From Henricia sp. BOLD:AAB3569 (Eukaryota; Echinodermata; Asteroidea; Spinulosida; Echinasteridae): DNA of 64,000 bases. Below the pieces are notes generated by a model. The model worked only from the letters and a program-made list of their open reading frames with translations. It had not been told where the DNA came from and searched no databases. Made by a program: the position numbers and the translations under genes. Below, piece after piece: positions 1-12,300 of this stretch. Each line of letters begins with the position of its first letter. Positions within the stretch are counted from its first letter, which is position 1. The stretch is taken from NCBI GenBank assembly GCA_037783545.1, contig JBBELK010000060.1, positions 3,038,001 to 3,102,000 on the forward strand. The letters run 5' to 3'.

Positions 1-74
1 TATTGTTGCCAACACAAGTTGACAACAATTTGTTCTGGTTAATAAAAAAAAATTGTGTGAAGCAATTTTTTGTG

Positions 75-98
75 TTAAGCAGCTCTATGAAATTTGCC
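75..98. mobile_element. Relic end of the GGGGCCAATTTCATAGAG family
   Basis: TTAAGCAGCTCTATGAAATT matches the right end of the element at 41823-42143. Confidence 0.4.
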
Positions 99-250
99 TC
101 AGCTGTGCTTTTCTCTTTTTATTTTTCTGACATTCTATTGAAATTTAAAAATCTAAGATTAAATTTTCTACTCTCTGTAATGATACAATTGCATGCCTGA
201 ATAACTTTGAACTCACAACTATTTTATGTTTTTGTTTTTTCCCCAACTAG

Positions 251-384
251 GCTATTCCATACTTTGGCCTGCTGATTATTATGGAGTTCCTTATTACTAT
301 CAAGAGCAAGAAAGTTCGTGAGAGGTATTTTATCCCGGATAGCGCCAGCTCAGTCATTGCGGGAATGCTGCTGCTTCTTACTGC
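251..384 (+). CDS. AGMO: AGMO exon (first visible)
   Basis: Acceptor CCCCAACTAG precedes 251 and donor GTATGT follows 384. It reads AIPYFGLLIIMEFLITIKS and on to IAGMLLLLTA, a transmembrane segment plus a polar loop matching the region before the first His cluster in vertebrate AGMO. Phase 0 in, phase 2 out. Confidence 0.9.
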
Positions 385-3300
385 GTATGTATAAAAAAAA
401 TTTTTGAACTATAAAGACCTTACAAAAAGTAACTCGGCCATTGTACCAGTTAATATGGTTATACATGTAACTTAAAACCTGTGGATCACATTCACAATGT
501 TTTAACATAGAAAGACAGATGGTTTATTTAAGCTTATTTTAATATCCCATTTTAATAATTGTCAAGCACCTCTTCCTCATCCCTGTTTACTGCAAAAATG
601 AAAATGTTTTTGCTAAACATCTAAAATGCCATTTGGGGCGAAGTGACTGTAAACCATTTTTTTACTGTTTTCTCAAAAGTTAGACGAAGTACGGAGTTGA
701 TTTTTGCTCAAGTTGGTTTTAATTATACATACCTTCAATCACACAGGGGGATGAAACTATTTGTAACGGTTTACCAATCATGTATACTACCTTTAAGAAA
801 TAGCTTTTTTAGCTCTTCAAAAGTGTATTTTTTTTTTCTTCAGATTTTATAGTCCAAGAACTGAGGTTGTCAGGTACTTCAAATAGATTCATGCACTTTT
901 GTTTTGCTTTATACTGACCCATTTCTTTTGACTTCCAGTTTTTTATCCCATGGTGTCAATATCGGCTTCTATGCGTGGGTGTATCAGAACCACCGACTGG
1001 CCACTCTACCATGGGACAGTGCATGGACGTGGATCATCTGTTTCTTGCTGGTGGATCTGGCATACTATTGGATGCACAGGATGTCACATGGTATGCTCTG
1101 AGCATTATGATTGGTTTACCAAGACTGTAGAGAAATTCTGATTGGAGACTTGAAATTGACATCTATAATTGATATCTGATGTGCTGCACTCTACTACATG
1201 TATTCACATTGCAGCATATTCAGTTCAGACTTTTACATGTTAATCCAGAATTTGATGTGAGTGGGCTATTTTTTATTTTTTTTGCCAGGGCTGTACATGC
1301 ACAATTTAGACAATAAGCCCCAGAAGGGCAAAGATTAGGGTGACAGCATACGTTTCTAACCTTGTAAAAATTTCCCATATATTACTAAATGCAACCCGGA
1401 CAGACAAAAATGTCACAAGCTGTCTGACTTCGTTACATATTTTGCATGGGATGTAAGTAAATACAGTGGGGTTTTAGACAAGCATGTTGTCACATTACAT
1501 GTATTCTAAGTTATCTCCTTAGAACAATGCATAGTTCCGACCTGTCAATCAATCGAACCCGCCGACCAATCACAACAGAGCTAGCTATCACTGACATAGG
1601 TCAAAGTGCACTGTCTCACAACATCATGATCACGCGATATGTTCTGCCGGCCCCATACAATTTTTTGTTTCAAGGCCGGTCGTTTCGTTGTTCAAAGGTA
1701 CGAAAGCACGTATGTCATGATATGACATCCCTGTATTACTGGCTCTTTACTCGGTGTGTTCCAAGATAACTGTCGACCCTGAAACATGAATGCCTTTGAG
1801 TTTTCTTCAATGAATCTGTGCTTTCCGTTGAAAGTCCCATTGCTTTGTGCGTAGTGTGTCGCCATTTTTGACGATCTAGCGTGTGAGCCATAGCAACAAT
1901 ATCCACGGGGGCGGGGCTAACTAGGCAAACTCGGAACTATGCATTGTTTGAAGAAAGCATGACAAATTTATTAAGAATCAGCTAGCTAATGGGTGACCAG
2001 TGCAGACAAGAGTTGATAAAAGTGAACTTTTGGATTAGCCAGAGGTCATCTCTGTTGATTTTACCCTGGTCTTTTTTCCTTTGCAGAGGTAAACATTTTC
2101 TGGTCTGCGCATCAGGTCCACCACAGTTCTGAGGAGTATAATCTGACTACTGCTCTCAGGCAGTCTGTTGGTCAGCGCTTTGTGTCATGGGTAAGAAACT
2201 TCTTTAAAGGTAGTATACATGATTTGTAAACCGTTACAGTTTCATCCCCCTGTGTGATTGAAGGTACATTGTATGCATGATTAAAACCAACCTGAGCAAA
2301 AATCAGTTCCGTACTTCGTATAACTTTTGAGAAAACAGTCAAAAAATGGTTTACAGTCACTTCGCCCCAATACCACTTCGCCCTGAACCACTTCGTCCTG
2401 AACCACTTCGCCCTGAACCACGGCCTGTGTACAAAGTTGTTTTGGGGCAAAATTACCTTTGGGTAAAGTGCTTCAGGGCGAAGTGGTCCAGGGCGAGGTT
2501 TTGGAGCGAAATTAATTTACGTCTCGCGAGACGAAAAATAATTGTTTTGCTCATTTCTAGAAGACTATAGCACATTTCTCAAAGACAAAACCATTTCAGG
2601 GGAAGTTTTCTACCGTCATCGTGTTTATATTTTGTAAGTTATGTGTAAATCTGTGAACATTTCTGATTCCTCGAGATACCAATCATGTATTCTACCTTCA
2701 AATTTGCAAATTACTAAGATGAAAGCCCAGTTGCATGTTTTTTTTAAGCCAGTAAATGAGTATATATTACCCTCGGGGAAGTTCTGTGGTTAGCTATGTT
2801 GTATTTTGAACAATTTAATAACATTTCTGTGGTCTGCTACATGTATATCAACATGCATGTCTGTCAGTTCTCCATTTTTTATGGTACTATTATTAATGCA
2901 ATTTACCTACACTTACCAGACAGTAACAACTAAAATTACTTGTAATACAGATTTAAATCTTGGTTTGCTGCCTAACAAAATGACGTAAAAAAAGATGTAT
3001 GTTCTCAAAAGGACACAATTGAAATGCAGAATCATATGTCTAATGCATGTGTTTTTGCATAAAACAAAACAAAAGAAAAATAAGAAAGAATTTTTTAAAA
3101 ATAAAAACAAAAACATTTTGCATTGTTTACAGTGGCGTGTTTGATCGCACATTTGTGAGCCACTCCACCAAAAGTAGGCTCTTGCATAAAAAATGGAGCT
3201 AATGACTTAATCAGATAGAGTATATTAAAAGCTTCACAAAACTACAAACATTGTGTCAATCCGTCAAATATTGACCAAGTTATGACCATTTCCGTGATGG

Positions 3301-6300
3301 CCAAGAGCACAATTTGTTAAGAAGCACTTTAGAGAAAAATGATGTAGAAGGTTGTACTTATGTTATTAAAGGCATAAAGTCCTTAGCAACATGCAAATTC
3401 TGACTCCAAAAGCCCTATACCTATAGGAAAACATGTGTTCTTCTGGTGTATGGGATATAGTGCCAACCCCTGCCGAAGGCAATGAAAATAAGCATGGAAT
3501 ATCAGTGATTTTCCCATTGTTTTAACAAAATTAGCCTAGTTTCATGAAGGTATGCTTTAGAAAAACACTGAGAAAACATTTTTCTGGTAGTATTTATTTA
3601 CTTAAACTTCTTTAGGTGATAGATGGATAATTAATAGGTGATCTCATACAGAAATCCTGGTATCGATTAAAAATGCCCTACTTGACATACATGCATTATC
3701 TCAGTTCTGGCCTGTGCGACAAGCGCCTACTTTTGGTCGAGCGGCTCACATTTTGGAATGTAATCATTCAATAAGCCATTTCAGTTGTGGCATACAGACA
3801 TTCCAGACTGTATGATATTGCACTATTGAACACACTACTAATGTATCAGAGATTGTACACTAATAATGATCATGTTCATGCAATACTTTATCCCTTTAGA
3901 TGTTCTACCTGCCCATGTCCCTAGCTATCCCTCCACCCATCTTCCTGATGCACCAACAATTCAACACACTCTACCAGTTCTGGATTCATACAAGGGTAAG
4001 CACAAGGTTTTCTTATATGGAACTTGTTAATTGCCCATCTAGTCTTATACCAACCTCCCACCGTGGACGTCCCATTGTTTCTCATTTGTTTTGCACACGA
4101 TTCTAAATCGCGAACGTCCTTGGCAATCGTGGACCCTATTGTTTCTATTGTTAAACGTCCCCCATTTGAATACAGAAACCCGCACTCGCGTCCTGGCCCC
4201 TAGCCGATAAGGGCAATTAAATATAAAATTAAGCTTTTGCGGATACCGTGCGTTTCTGATACTGTGCAGCACAGAGCCCCAATCCAATGTGCGTCCACGC
4301 TGGGCGCACCAAATCAGACGGATACGCGCGCGTCATGCAGTGAGTAAATGCTTTGTGCGTGTGCAACGAGTGCGTGAGTACAGTAAAAAAAAATACTGTA
4401 CAACAGTTACAAAAGTGTATCATTGTAAACATTGCAAATGAACTGATGTTTTCAACACCAAAAAAACCCCACAAATCTTGCAGAAATCTTACAAAACAAA
4501 GAAGATATAAGCTTCATTTAATATAACAATATATTGGATGTCTGTTCGGGTGATATGAGAATATACCGCACTCGTCATGAAAATACCGAACTCGCCTTTG
4601 GCTCGTTCGGTATTTTCATGACTGGTGCGCTATATTCTCATATCGCCCTTAAAGCCATCCATTATTATATAATTATCAGCGTGCAGACTCCTAGCCGGTT
4701 TTAAATGTACTGTTTAAGACCGGCCAAACCCACTTTTATTCCCATTCATAAATACATGTACCTTTCTGTGTAAATCAGTTAAACTCTCCAAAATTCTTCG
4801 ACAGTTATACATTTTGTATAAGCCTACTTTCACACAAGTCCTGTTTATTCAATGTGCTGCTCTTCGGGTTGTATTTGTTTGATTGCACACGTGTTGTTCG
4901 CACACCCGCTCATTTGGGTAACGATATCTTGTCACACTGCGTCAAATTTGTTTTCGGGCATGTGCGGTTTTTGTTTGTGTGCATGTTTTCCATATGCGCT
5001 GATACTGGCTATAGGTAGACTAGAAAGTGTTTAAAACCACCTTTATCGTTCGTTTAATACCACCCATGTGATGTGCTCTCAGCCAATAGGAATGCGTAAA
5101 CTCTCTAATTTACAATAATAAATTGTTATCGTCTGTTAAATAAGTGTACTTTTTCGGACTTTCATCAGGTGATAAAGACGCTTGGGCCCCTGGAGTATAT
5201 TCTCAACACGCCCAGTCACCATCGAGTTCATCATGGTAAGTGGCATTTAAAGGTACATTCTGCTCAAGATTGGGTAATATTTGGTGATAAAAACCACTGT
5301 AAAACTGATGGAAAATATGGGAAAATATGAACAAAATTGTCCAATAACAGAAAAGAGTGATCCGAACAACCCTTCCTTCAAAGTTAGGGCTTGTTTTGCC
5401 CTTATCCGACAATGATACACAATGTTTTTGTCACTAAAACGCACGGCTATCCTCACTTGCAACATTCACCCAATAGACAATGCCAGCTTCAGTATCGTAC
5501 ATTAGTAACCTTTTTCCCATGCATAACTTGGTCATGTAGTGCATGATACCGGCAACCTTTGGAGAATACCTTCAGGGTGGCGCAAGTCTCAACAGCTTTC
5601 GTTGCAAGACCAAATGCTGGTCAATTGTATTTTCTGCTCTGAATGTATATAAGGCCATAATGAAGTCAAGTCATATTTCTAACACTTCCAGTTGCATTTT
5701 TAACAGTGATCCTATTAAAAAATCAAGAAATTATTTTCTTTTTACACACTTCAATAACTAGCTTAAACTCCATGCATTGGTCTCGTGGATAGCGTGTCGG
5801 ACTTTCGGTAGAGAGGTCCATGGTTCGAAACCTGGCCATTGCACCGCGTTGTGTCCTTGGACAAGACACTTCACTCCATGTTGTCTCTCTCCTCCCAGGT
5901 GTATATTAATGGGTACCAGCAAATACGGTTGGGGAAACCCAACTAGTTGCTGGGGGTAGACCTGCGATGGACTGGCATCCCATCCAGGAGGAGTACATGT
6001 AGCATTGCTCCTAGTCACTCCATGCCACGGAAACCGGGGATGAGTACCGGCCGTATGAGCCAATATTGGCTCGTAAATGACTTACCTACCTACCTATTGC
6101 AATACTCTAAACATAGTGAATAGACGCCGCTTGAAAACACTTGTTAGGCTTTTGGAAATGTCGAATCTCTATTTATTCCGCAGGCCGTAATCGTTACTGC
6201 ATTGATAAGAATTACGCAGGCACCCTTATCATCTGGGACAGGATGTTTGGTGAGTTGACTTCCATTTTCATTTTCATCTGAGCTTATTATGTAAGTTGGT

Positions 6301-9300
6301 TTTATGCCTGGGAAACCAACTTGTTTAATGAATTACTTGTGAGTAGTTACATTGTATTGGTACTTGTACTCATGATCGATCACAGGGCTTGAATTTTTGC
6401 TAAAAATCTGCTAGACCACAAGTCTTGTGAATTTTACTCGACCAAAGATACTTTTACTAGACCATAACCAGAAAAATATAAATGTTCTGTGTAGATTGAA
6501 AATTAAACAAAATATAAAAATTAAAAATTAAAAAAAAATTAAAAATTAAAAAAAATGGGGGTGGGGGAAAAAAATTTAAAAAAAGAACAACAGACCAACG
6601 GTCTAGTGCCACACAGAAAGCACTAGATAAATATTTAAATTTATACTGGCCTCGGTCCAGTGGATATTTCAAACCTTGGATCATAATTTTGTAACAAATT
6701 GTTTACCAGGTGGCATAAGCACGGATAGTTATTGCTTATATATACCAGCAACAAATGCATTTTTATTAGCTGTTTTTATGGCATGCTATGTATTTCAGTG
6801 CCAAATATCGAAGTATTTGAATATTTGAAGATAATGAGATATTTCAATAATAGTTTAGGTGTACAAATATTTGCAAATGAACAAATGTACAGAGAAAATG
6901 CCTTCTTTGCAACCGACATATGGTCTGGCAAAAGTAAATATGTATAATGCAGAGGAATTAATTCCTTTCTACGTCGCAGTTTGTAGTTATATTAGTGTAT
7001 GATTTATTAATTTATACACACAAATTATGCTCTGATTGAAAGACCGAAGAGGCTGGGAGATGTAATATTTAATTAGTAACATGCAAAATCACCTTTTGTG
7101 GCAAGGCTGACTGCATCAGCCTCCATAAAGCCTAGCGTACATCGACCTTGAAACTGGAAGCAACTAGTGGCAACTGGTGTTTCCGCCAACTGGAAGCAAC
7201 TGGGAGCAACTGATCAGTTGCTCAAAAAGGTTGATGTACGCGCACTTGCAACTACCGGCAACTGAAAAAATCCCAGTTGCCGCGAGTTGCTCATGTTCTA
7301 CTTTCTGGCAACTAGTTGTACCCAGTTGCGGTCAGTTGCGTCGATGTACGCGTACTTGCAACTAGTTGCTGTCAGTTGCACGTGTGCATCTGATCACGTG
7401 CGCGCACATCGACAGCAACTGCGAGCACAGTTGCTTCAATTTGCAAGGGCAATGCACTCTGCGCTTTACCGAGTTGTTGTGTCGATGTGAGCTCTGGAAA
7501 TGTAGATATAGCTGGATGCTCCCAGTTGCCGCTAGTTGCGGAACTAATTAGTTTCTGTCGATGTGCACGCTACACACACATCGACAGCAACTGATCAGTT
7601 GAGTTGCTTCCAGTTGCAATGTCGATGTACGCTAGGCTTTAGAGCCACTGAAGCAGGGTGTGCCACTCTGCCTGAAGTGCCTCCCTGAGCTCTTGTACTT
7701 CTGGGGCCGTTTGGGAGATTTACTATGCAGTGGGGCAGCCCATCCCACGCAGGTTAAATCAGGTTGATAACTGAACAAAATTGATATTTCTGTGAGCCCT
7801 TAACTGCAGAATTCTCGCAGAAACAGTAAATGTCTCATTTCATTACTGTGACAATCACTTCGTTTAAACAGGTTCTCTTGGATCTGGAGAATATCACTGA
7901 AGCAGAACAGTCTTGAAAGTGATTTCAAAGTCACTAGTCAATCAGTGCCTTGTTATCCACAAGTTCACTGTATTCAACAAACCTCTGTTCCGATCGAGAA
8001 TTCATATTTTGCATTTTTTTTAAGAGTATGTTTCGTTCTTTTTTGTCAGGGACGTTTGAGTCTGAGAAAGAAGCTGTTGTGTTTGGATTGGTCCATCCAC
8101 TGGAGTCATTCAATCCAATCTACACTCAGGTACAAATTGCCGCAAAAGGCCATGACCATTGTTTTTTAAGAAAACAATTTCCATTATCAAATACAGTGAA
8201 ACTTGTGTAGGGTGGCCACCCTTGGGACCGTACAAAACTTGCCACTATTTAGAAGTGGCCTCTTTATAGAGGTTTCTTAAGCATTATACATATGGCATCT
8301 GTGACCAAAGCCAGGTGGCCACTATAAGCAGGTGGCCTGTTTGCCAAGGTGGCCTTAAAGGCAGTATACATCATTGGTAATCTCGAAAATCAGAAATGTT
8401 CACAGATTTACGCCTAACTTACACAATATAAACATGATGACCGTAGAAAACTTCCCCTGAAATGGTTTTGTCTGAAGTGCTATAGTCTTTGAGAAATGAG
8501 TAAAACAATTAGTTTTCGTCTCATGAGACGAAAATTCAATTCGCCCCAAAACCATTTCGCCCAAGTGCTATTTCACCCCAAACCACTTCGCTCGAGTACC
8601 ATTTCGCCCCAAATTACTTCGTCCAAACACTACATCGCCCAAATGCCACTTCACCCCAAAACCACTTCGTGCACGTGCCGTGGTTCAGGGCGAAATGGTT
8701 CAGGACGAAATAGTTTTGGGGCGAAATGACTGCAAACCCTTTTTTGACTGTTTTCTCCAAAGTTAGAAGTACGGAGCTGGTTTTTGCTCAGGTTGGTTTT
8801 AATCATGCATATCTTCAATCACACAGGGGGATAAAACCATTTGTAACAATTTACCAATCATGTATACTATCTTTAATAGCAGATTTCACTGTAAACAATG
8901 ATGCCAAGACACGTCTGACTGTTTGCAAATTATACATATTTTAACCCTTCACAGTGGCCACTAGCAGCCTAATGCCTATAGCCCCATCAGCCCCACTATG
9001 TTTAAATCTTTTACTTCTACATGCTTTGGATAATATTCAAGAAAATTGTTTAATGATGTAACGATTACATTTCAATTTTTTACCACTTCTTTTCTGGGAA
9101 GGTACATGTAGCTACTAGTTTTAGCCACCCTGAACCCGTGTACTGTATAAATTCAAATTAAAGTATGAGCGAAGTTTCAAACAATCTTTCAGTAAAAGTT
9201 TCTTAATGTCACGCTAACATTCAGAAGATCTATCTAGTTTATTGAATTGTTCTTGTCATCTTTTGGGTAAGATCAACGGGTAAAGGTGGTGTTCAATTCG

Positions 9301-12300
9301 TGAGGCCACAAACTGTTTCTGTTATGAGTGTAACCGTGATTCCCAATATTTAAACAAAACAGTCAACAGCAAAAGTGTCACATAGGGACACTCACTGTGT
9401 TTACACTCGAACCGGCAAAGGTGGATACAGATCCAGCATTTTTATTGCGACCACAAAACTGACCACAAAATATTGCCGCGTTTACACTACCCCCCAAATC
9501 GCTTCAACTCGCTTCAGAAACCGCAAAAGTCACCACTAAATGTAACTGCAGCGCATGCGTGAGCTGTTAGGTGTTGCTGCACTAGTGCCAGATTGGTCAA
9601 TTAAATCTACTACACTGCGGGTACTACCCTAAGGACACTCAAATTGCCGAATCTGTATTCGGGTAGCGTTTACACTACAAGCGACCTTGACGATTGCAGG
9701 GTTCAACCCTGCAATTGCGGCGTTCAACCCTACCCCAAAGGTGACTTGAAAAAGGCGAATCAGACCCGGGTCTGATCCGCCTTTTTCAATTCACCTTTTG
9801 CGTTTACACCTAGTGCCTACCCGGCTTCAACTCCCCTTTTTGGAAATTGCGGAGTTCGATTCGGCAAAGACAAATCGAGTGTAAACGGGATGACTGTGTC
9901 CCGTTTTCATGGAATGACCCGTTTGTTTATTTGCATTGTGCAGATTTGCCACATTAAGTACATATTGGAGACTGCATGGAGCACACCAGGCCTGACCAAC
10001 AAACTGTGGGTGTTCTTCAAGGGACCTGGGTGGATGCCTGGCCTTCCCAGGATGGGAACCATTGAAGACATACCTGATGTAAGTTAACAGTCAATAAGGA
10101 GATTTAGATGCACGTAAAACACGAACGTGAACGTGAAAATCTTTCAACATCAGTCATATCATGATGAGGTCTTAGAGCCCAGGTTTGACTCTTGGTCACA
10201 GCAAAAGTTTTATCTCGCCACGAAAGTCAAAGAAACTGGGTTTTTGTTTTCATCTGTTTTGTTCAAAGCATTTCATGTTCATCTTCACGTTTGCGTTTTA
10301 GGTGCATCTACACCTCCCTATTGAAACATGTCAACTTTTATGTGAGTCAAGTTGTGTCCATGCAAACATGTATGCAAGTTTGTCAACACATGTGCCAACT
10401 TGTACGCGTTCCAAACTGTACATGTGCCAACTTGTACACGTGCCAACGCATACACGTATCAATGCGTATTCCTGATTCTTTTGTGCCAAATTGTCTTGTA
10501 CATGTATTTTTGCTTCTGTATAAAAAATTCATATAACCTTCAACACCAATAATATAAAGTGCATGTGCTGATAGACAAATCCTTTTGTTTATTTCACACC
10601 AAGGTTCACTATCCTATGCCCAAGTACCGGCCCAGGCTTCCAATGTGGACACACGCCTACATCTTGGTTCATTTTGCCATCGGCTTCTTCATATTTGATG
10701 TCTTCATGACATCCATGAAGGTAAGATATCTGTCTGATCCGTATAATGACTGCAGTACTTTGGTCGATAAAGTTAATGAGGCCGAAAAATGCAACATGTA
10801 TATCAGCATGTATATCAGGGAGTTTATATGTATACAACAAGGAAAAGAAAATAATAATAATACAAATTGTAAGAACTCTAGGGCGACATTATGGGAAACC
10901 TTTCCCCGGGGACCACAAATTTCGGCAAGAATCACTCAAATTGACACCCTATTTTTTTACCCAAAGCTTCCAAAAATGGTTCTAGTCCTAATAAAAATGG
11001 TTTTTGACCTTAAAAAAATGGTTTTTGACCTAAATAAATGGTTTTTAATCTCAAAATATTAAGGCGACACCAAATTGTCGCCCTATTGAGCGTGTCGCCC
11101 TAATATAGCTTTTTTTACACACAAATTGTCGCCCTATCCTAGCAAACAGAGTTTTTATACTTTGGCTAAGAGATGTAACCTATTTTATTGGTCAGTATAA
11201 AATGTGTATGAACACCTCTTGTAGCAGTGCTGACTGCACCAGCCTCCATAAGAGCCGTTGAGACAAGGTGCGCCACTCTCCCTGAAGTGGCACCACCCTG
11301 AGCTCCTGCACTTTTTAAGATGTGCGGCTCCAGAGGTCAGCTCATCCCACACAGGTTCAATCAGGTTGAAAACCCAACAAAATGGGTTTTCTGAGAGCCC
11401 TTAACTACAAGATTCTTTCAGAAACAGGAAATGTCACGTTTCGTTGCTGTGGGAATCATTTGCTGTAAGAATCAATGCTGTGGAATTCAGCAGCCGATTT
11501 CACGAAAAATTGTGTAGCTTGCACAACTTTTGAAAATGGCATAAGCCCCATAGGCTTGTGTGTAATTATCACAGGAATGTTGCGCAGCTTATGCAATAAA
11601 AAGTTGCGCAAGCGGGCTTACGCAGTGCGCAAGGATTCGTGAAATCGGCTGCAGAAGAATAACGAAGTAAAGAAACACTGTCTCATAATCGTGGGACACA
11701 GTCTTTATTGAAATGTTGCTGCATGTTTTGTTTTTTTCTGCAAATTTTTGTAACTTTTGAAAACTTTATTTCTGTTTTTCAGACTTTGTCCCAAACAGCC
11801 ACTGCCTGTGGTATGGCTTACATATTCTTCTCTATAACATGCACTGGAGCAGTCAGCGATATGAAGTAAGTTGCAGCCGATTTCACGAAACTTTACGCAA
11901 TTGTGCAAGTCCACTTACGCCATAAATTATTGCGCAAGTAATGGCGTAAGTGGACTTGCGCAATTGCGTAAAGTTTCGTGAAATCGGCTGCAGGTTTTGC
12001 AGGAATGTTTTACTTTGTGGGATGTTCAGGCATAATCCGTGTTTGGCTAATACATGTACACTTGGAAAGAGAGAGAGATAAAATGAGATTCCAGTCCATT
12101 TCTGGCTTTTTAGAAAAAATGAGAATCGAGTATGGACTGCAAACCAAATCCACATATTGGCCCAGACAGGATTCGAACCTAGGACAGAGAGATGGAAATC
12201 AGCGAAAATGGCTAGATCAACTCAGTCCCCAAAATTCTCAAATACAGTTTTTTTTGTTGAGTTCAGATTTTTTTTGCAAATATTGTGGTTGATTTTTGTC

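Noticed and set aside
3900-4106. Separate small gene starting at the ATG at 3900
   Set aside because: It is an internal AGMO exon read into its intron.
10559-11062. 167-codon ORF as an independent gene
   Set aside because: It is an AGMO exon extended through both introns into a repeat.
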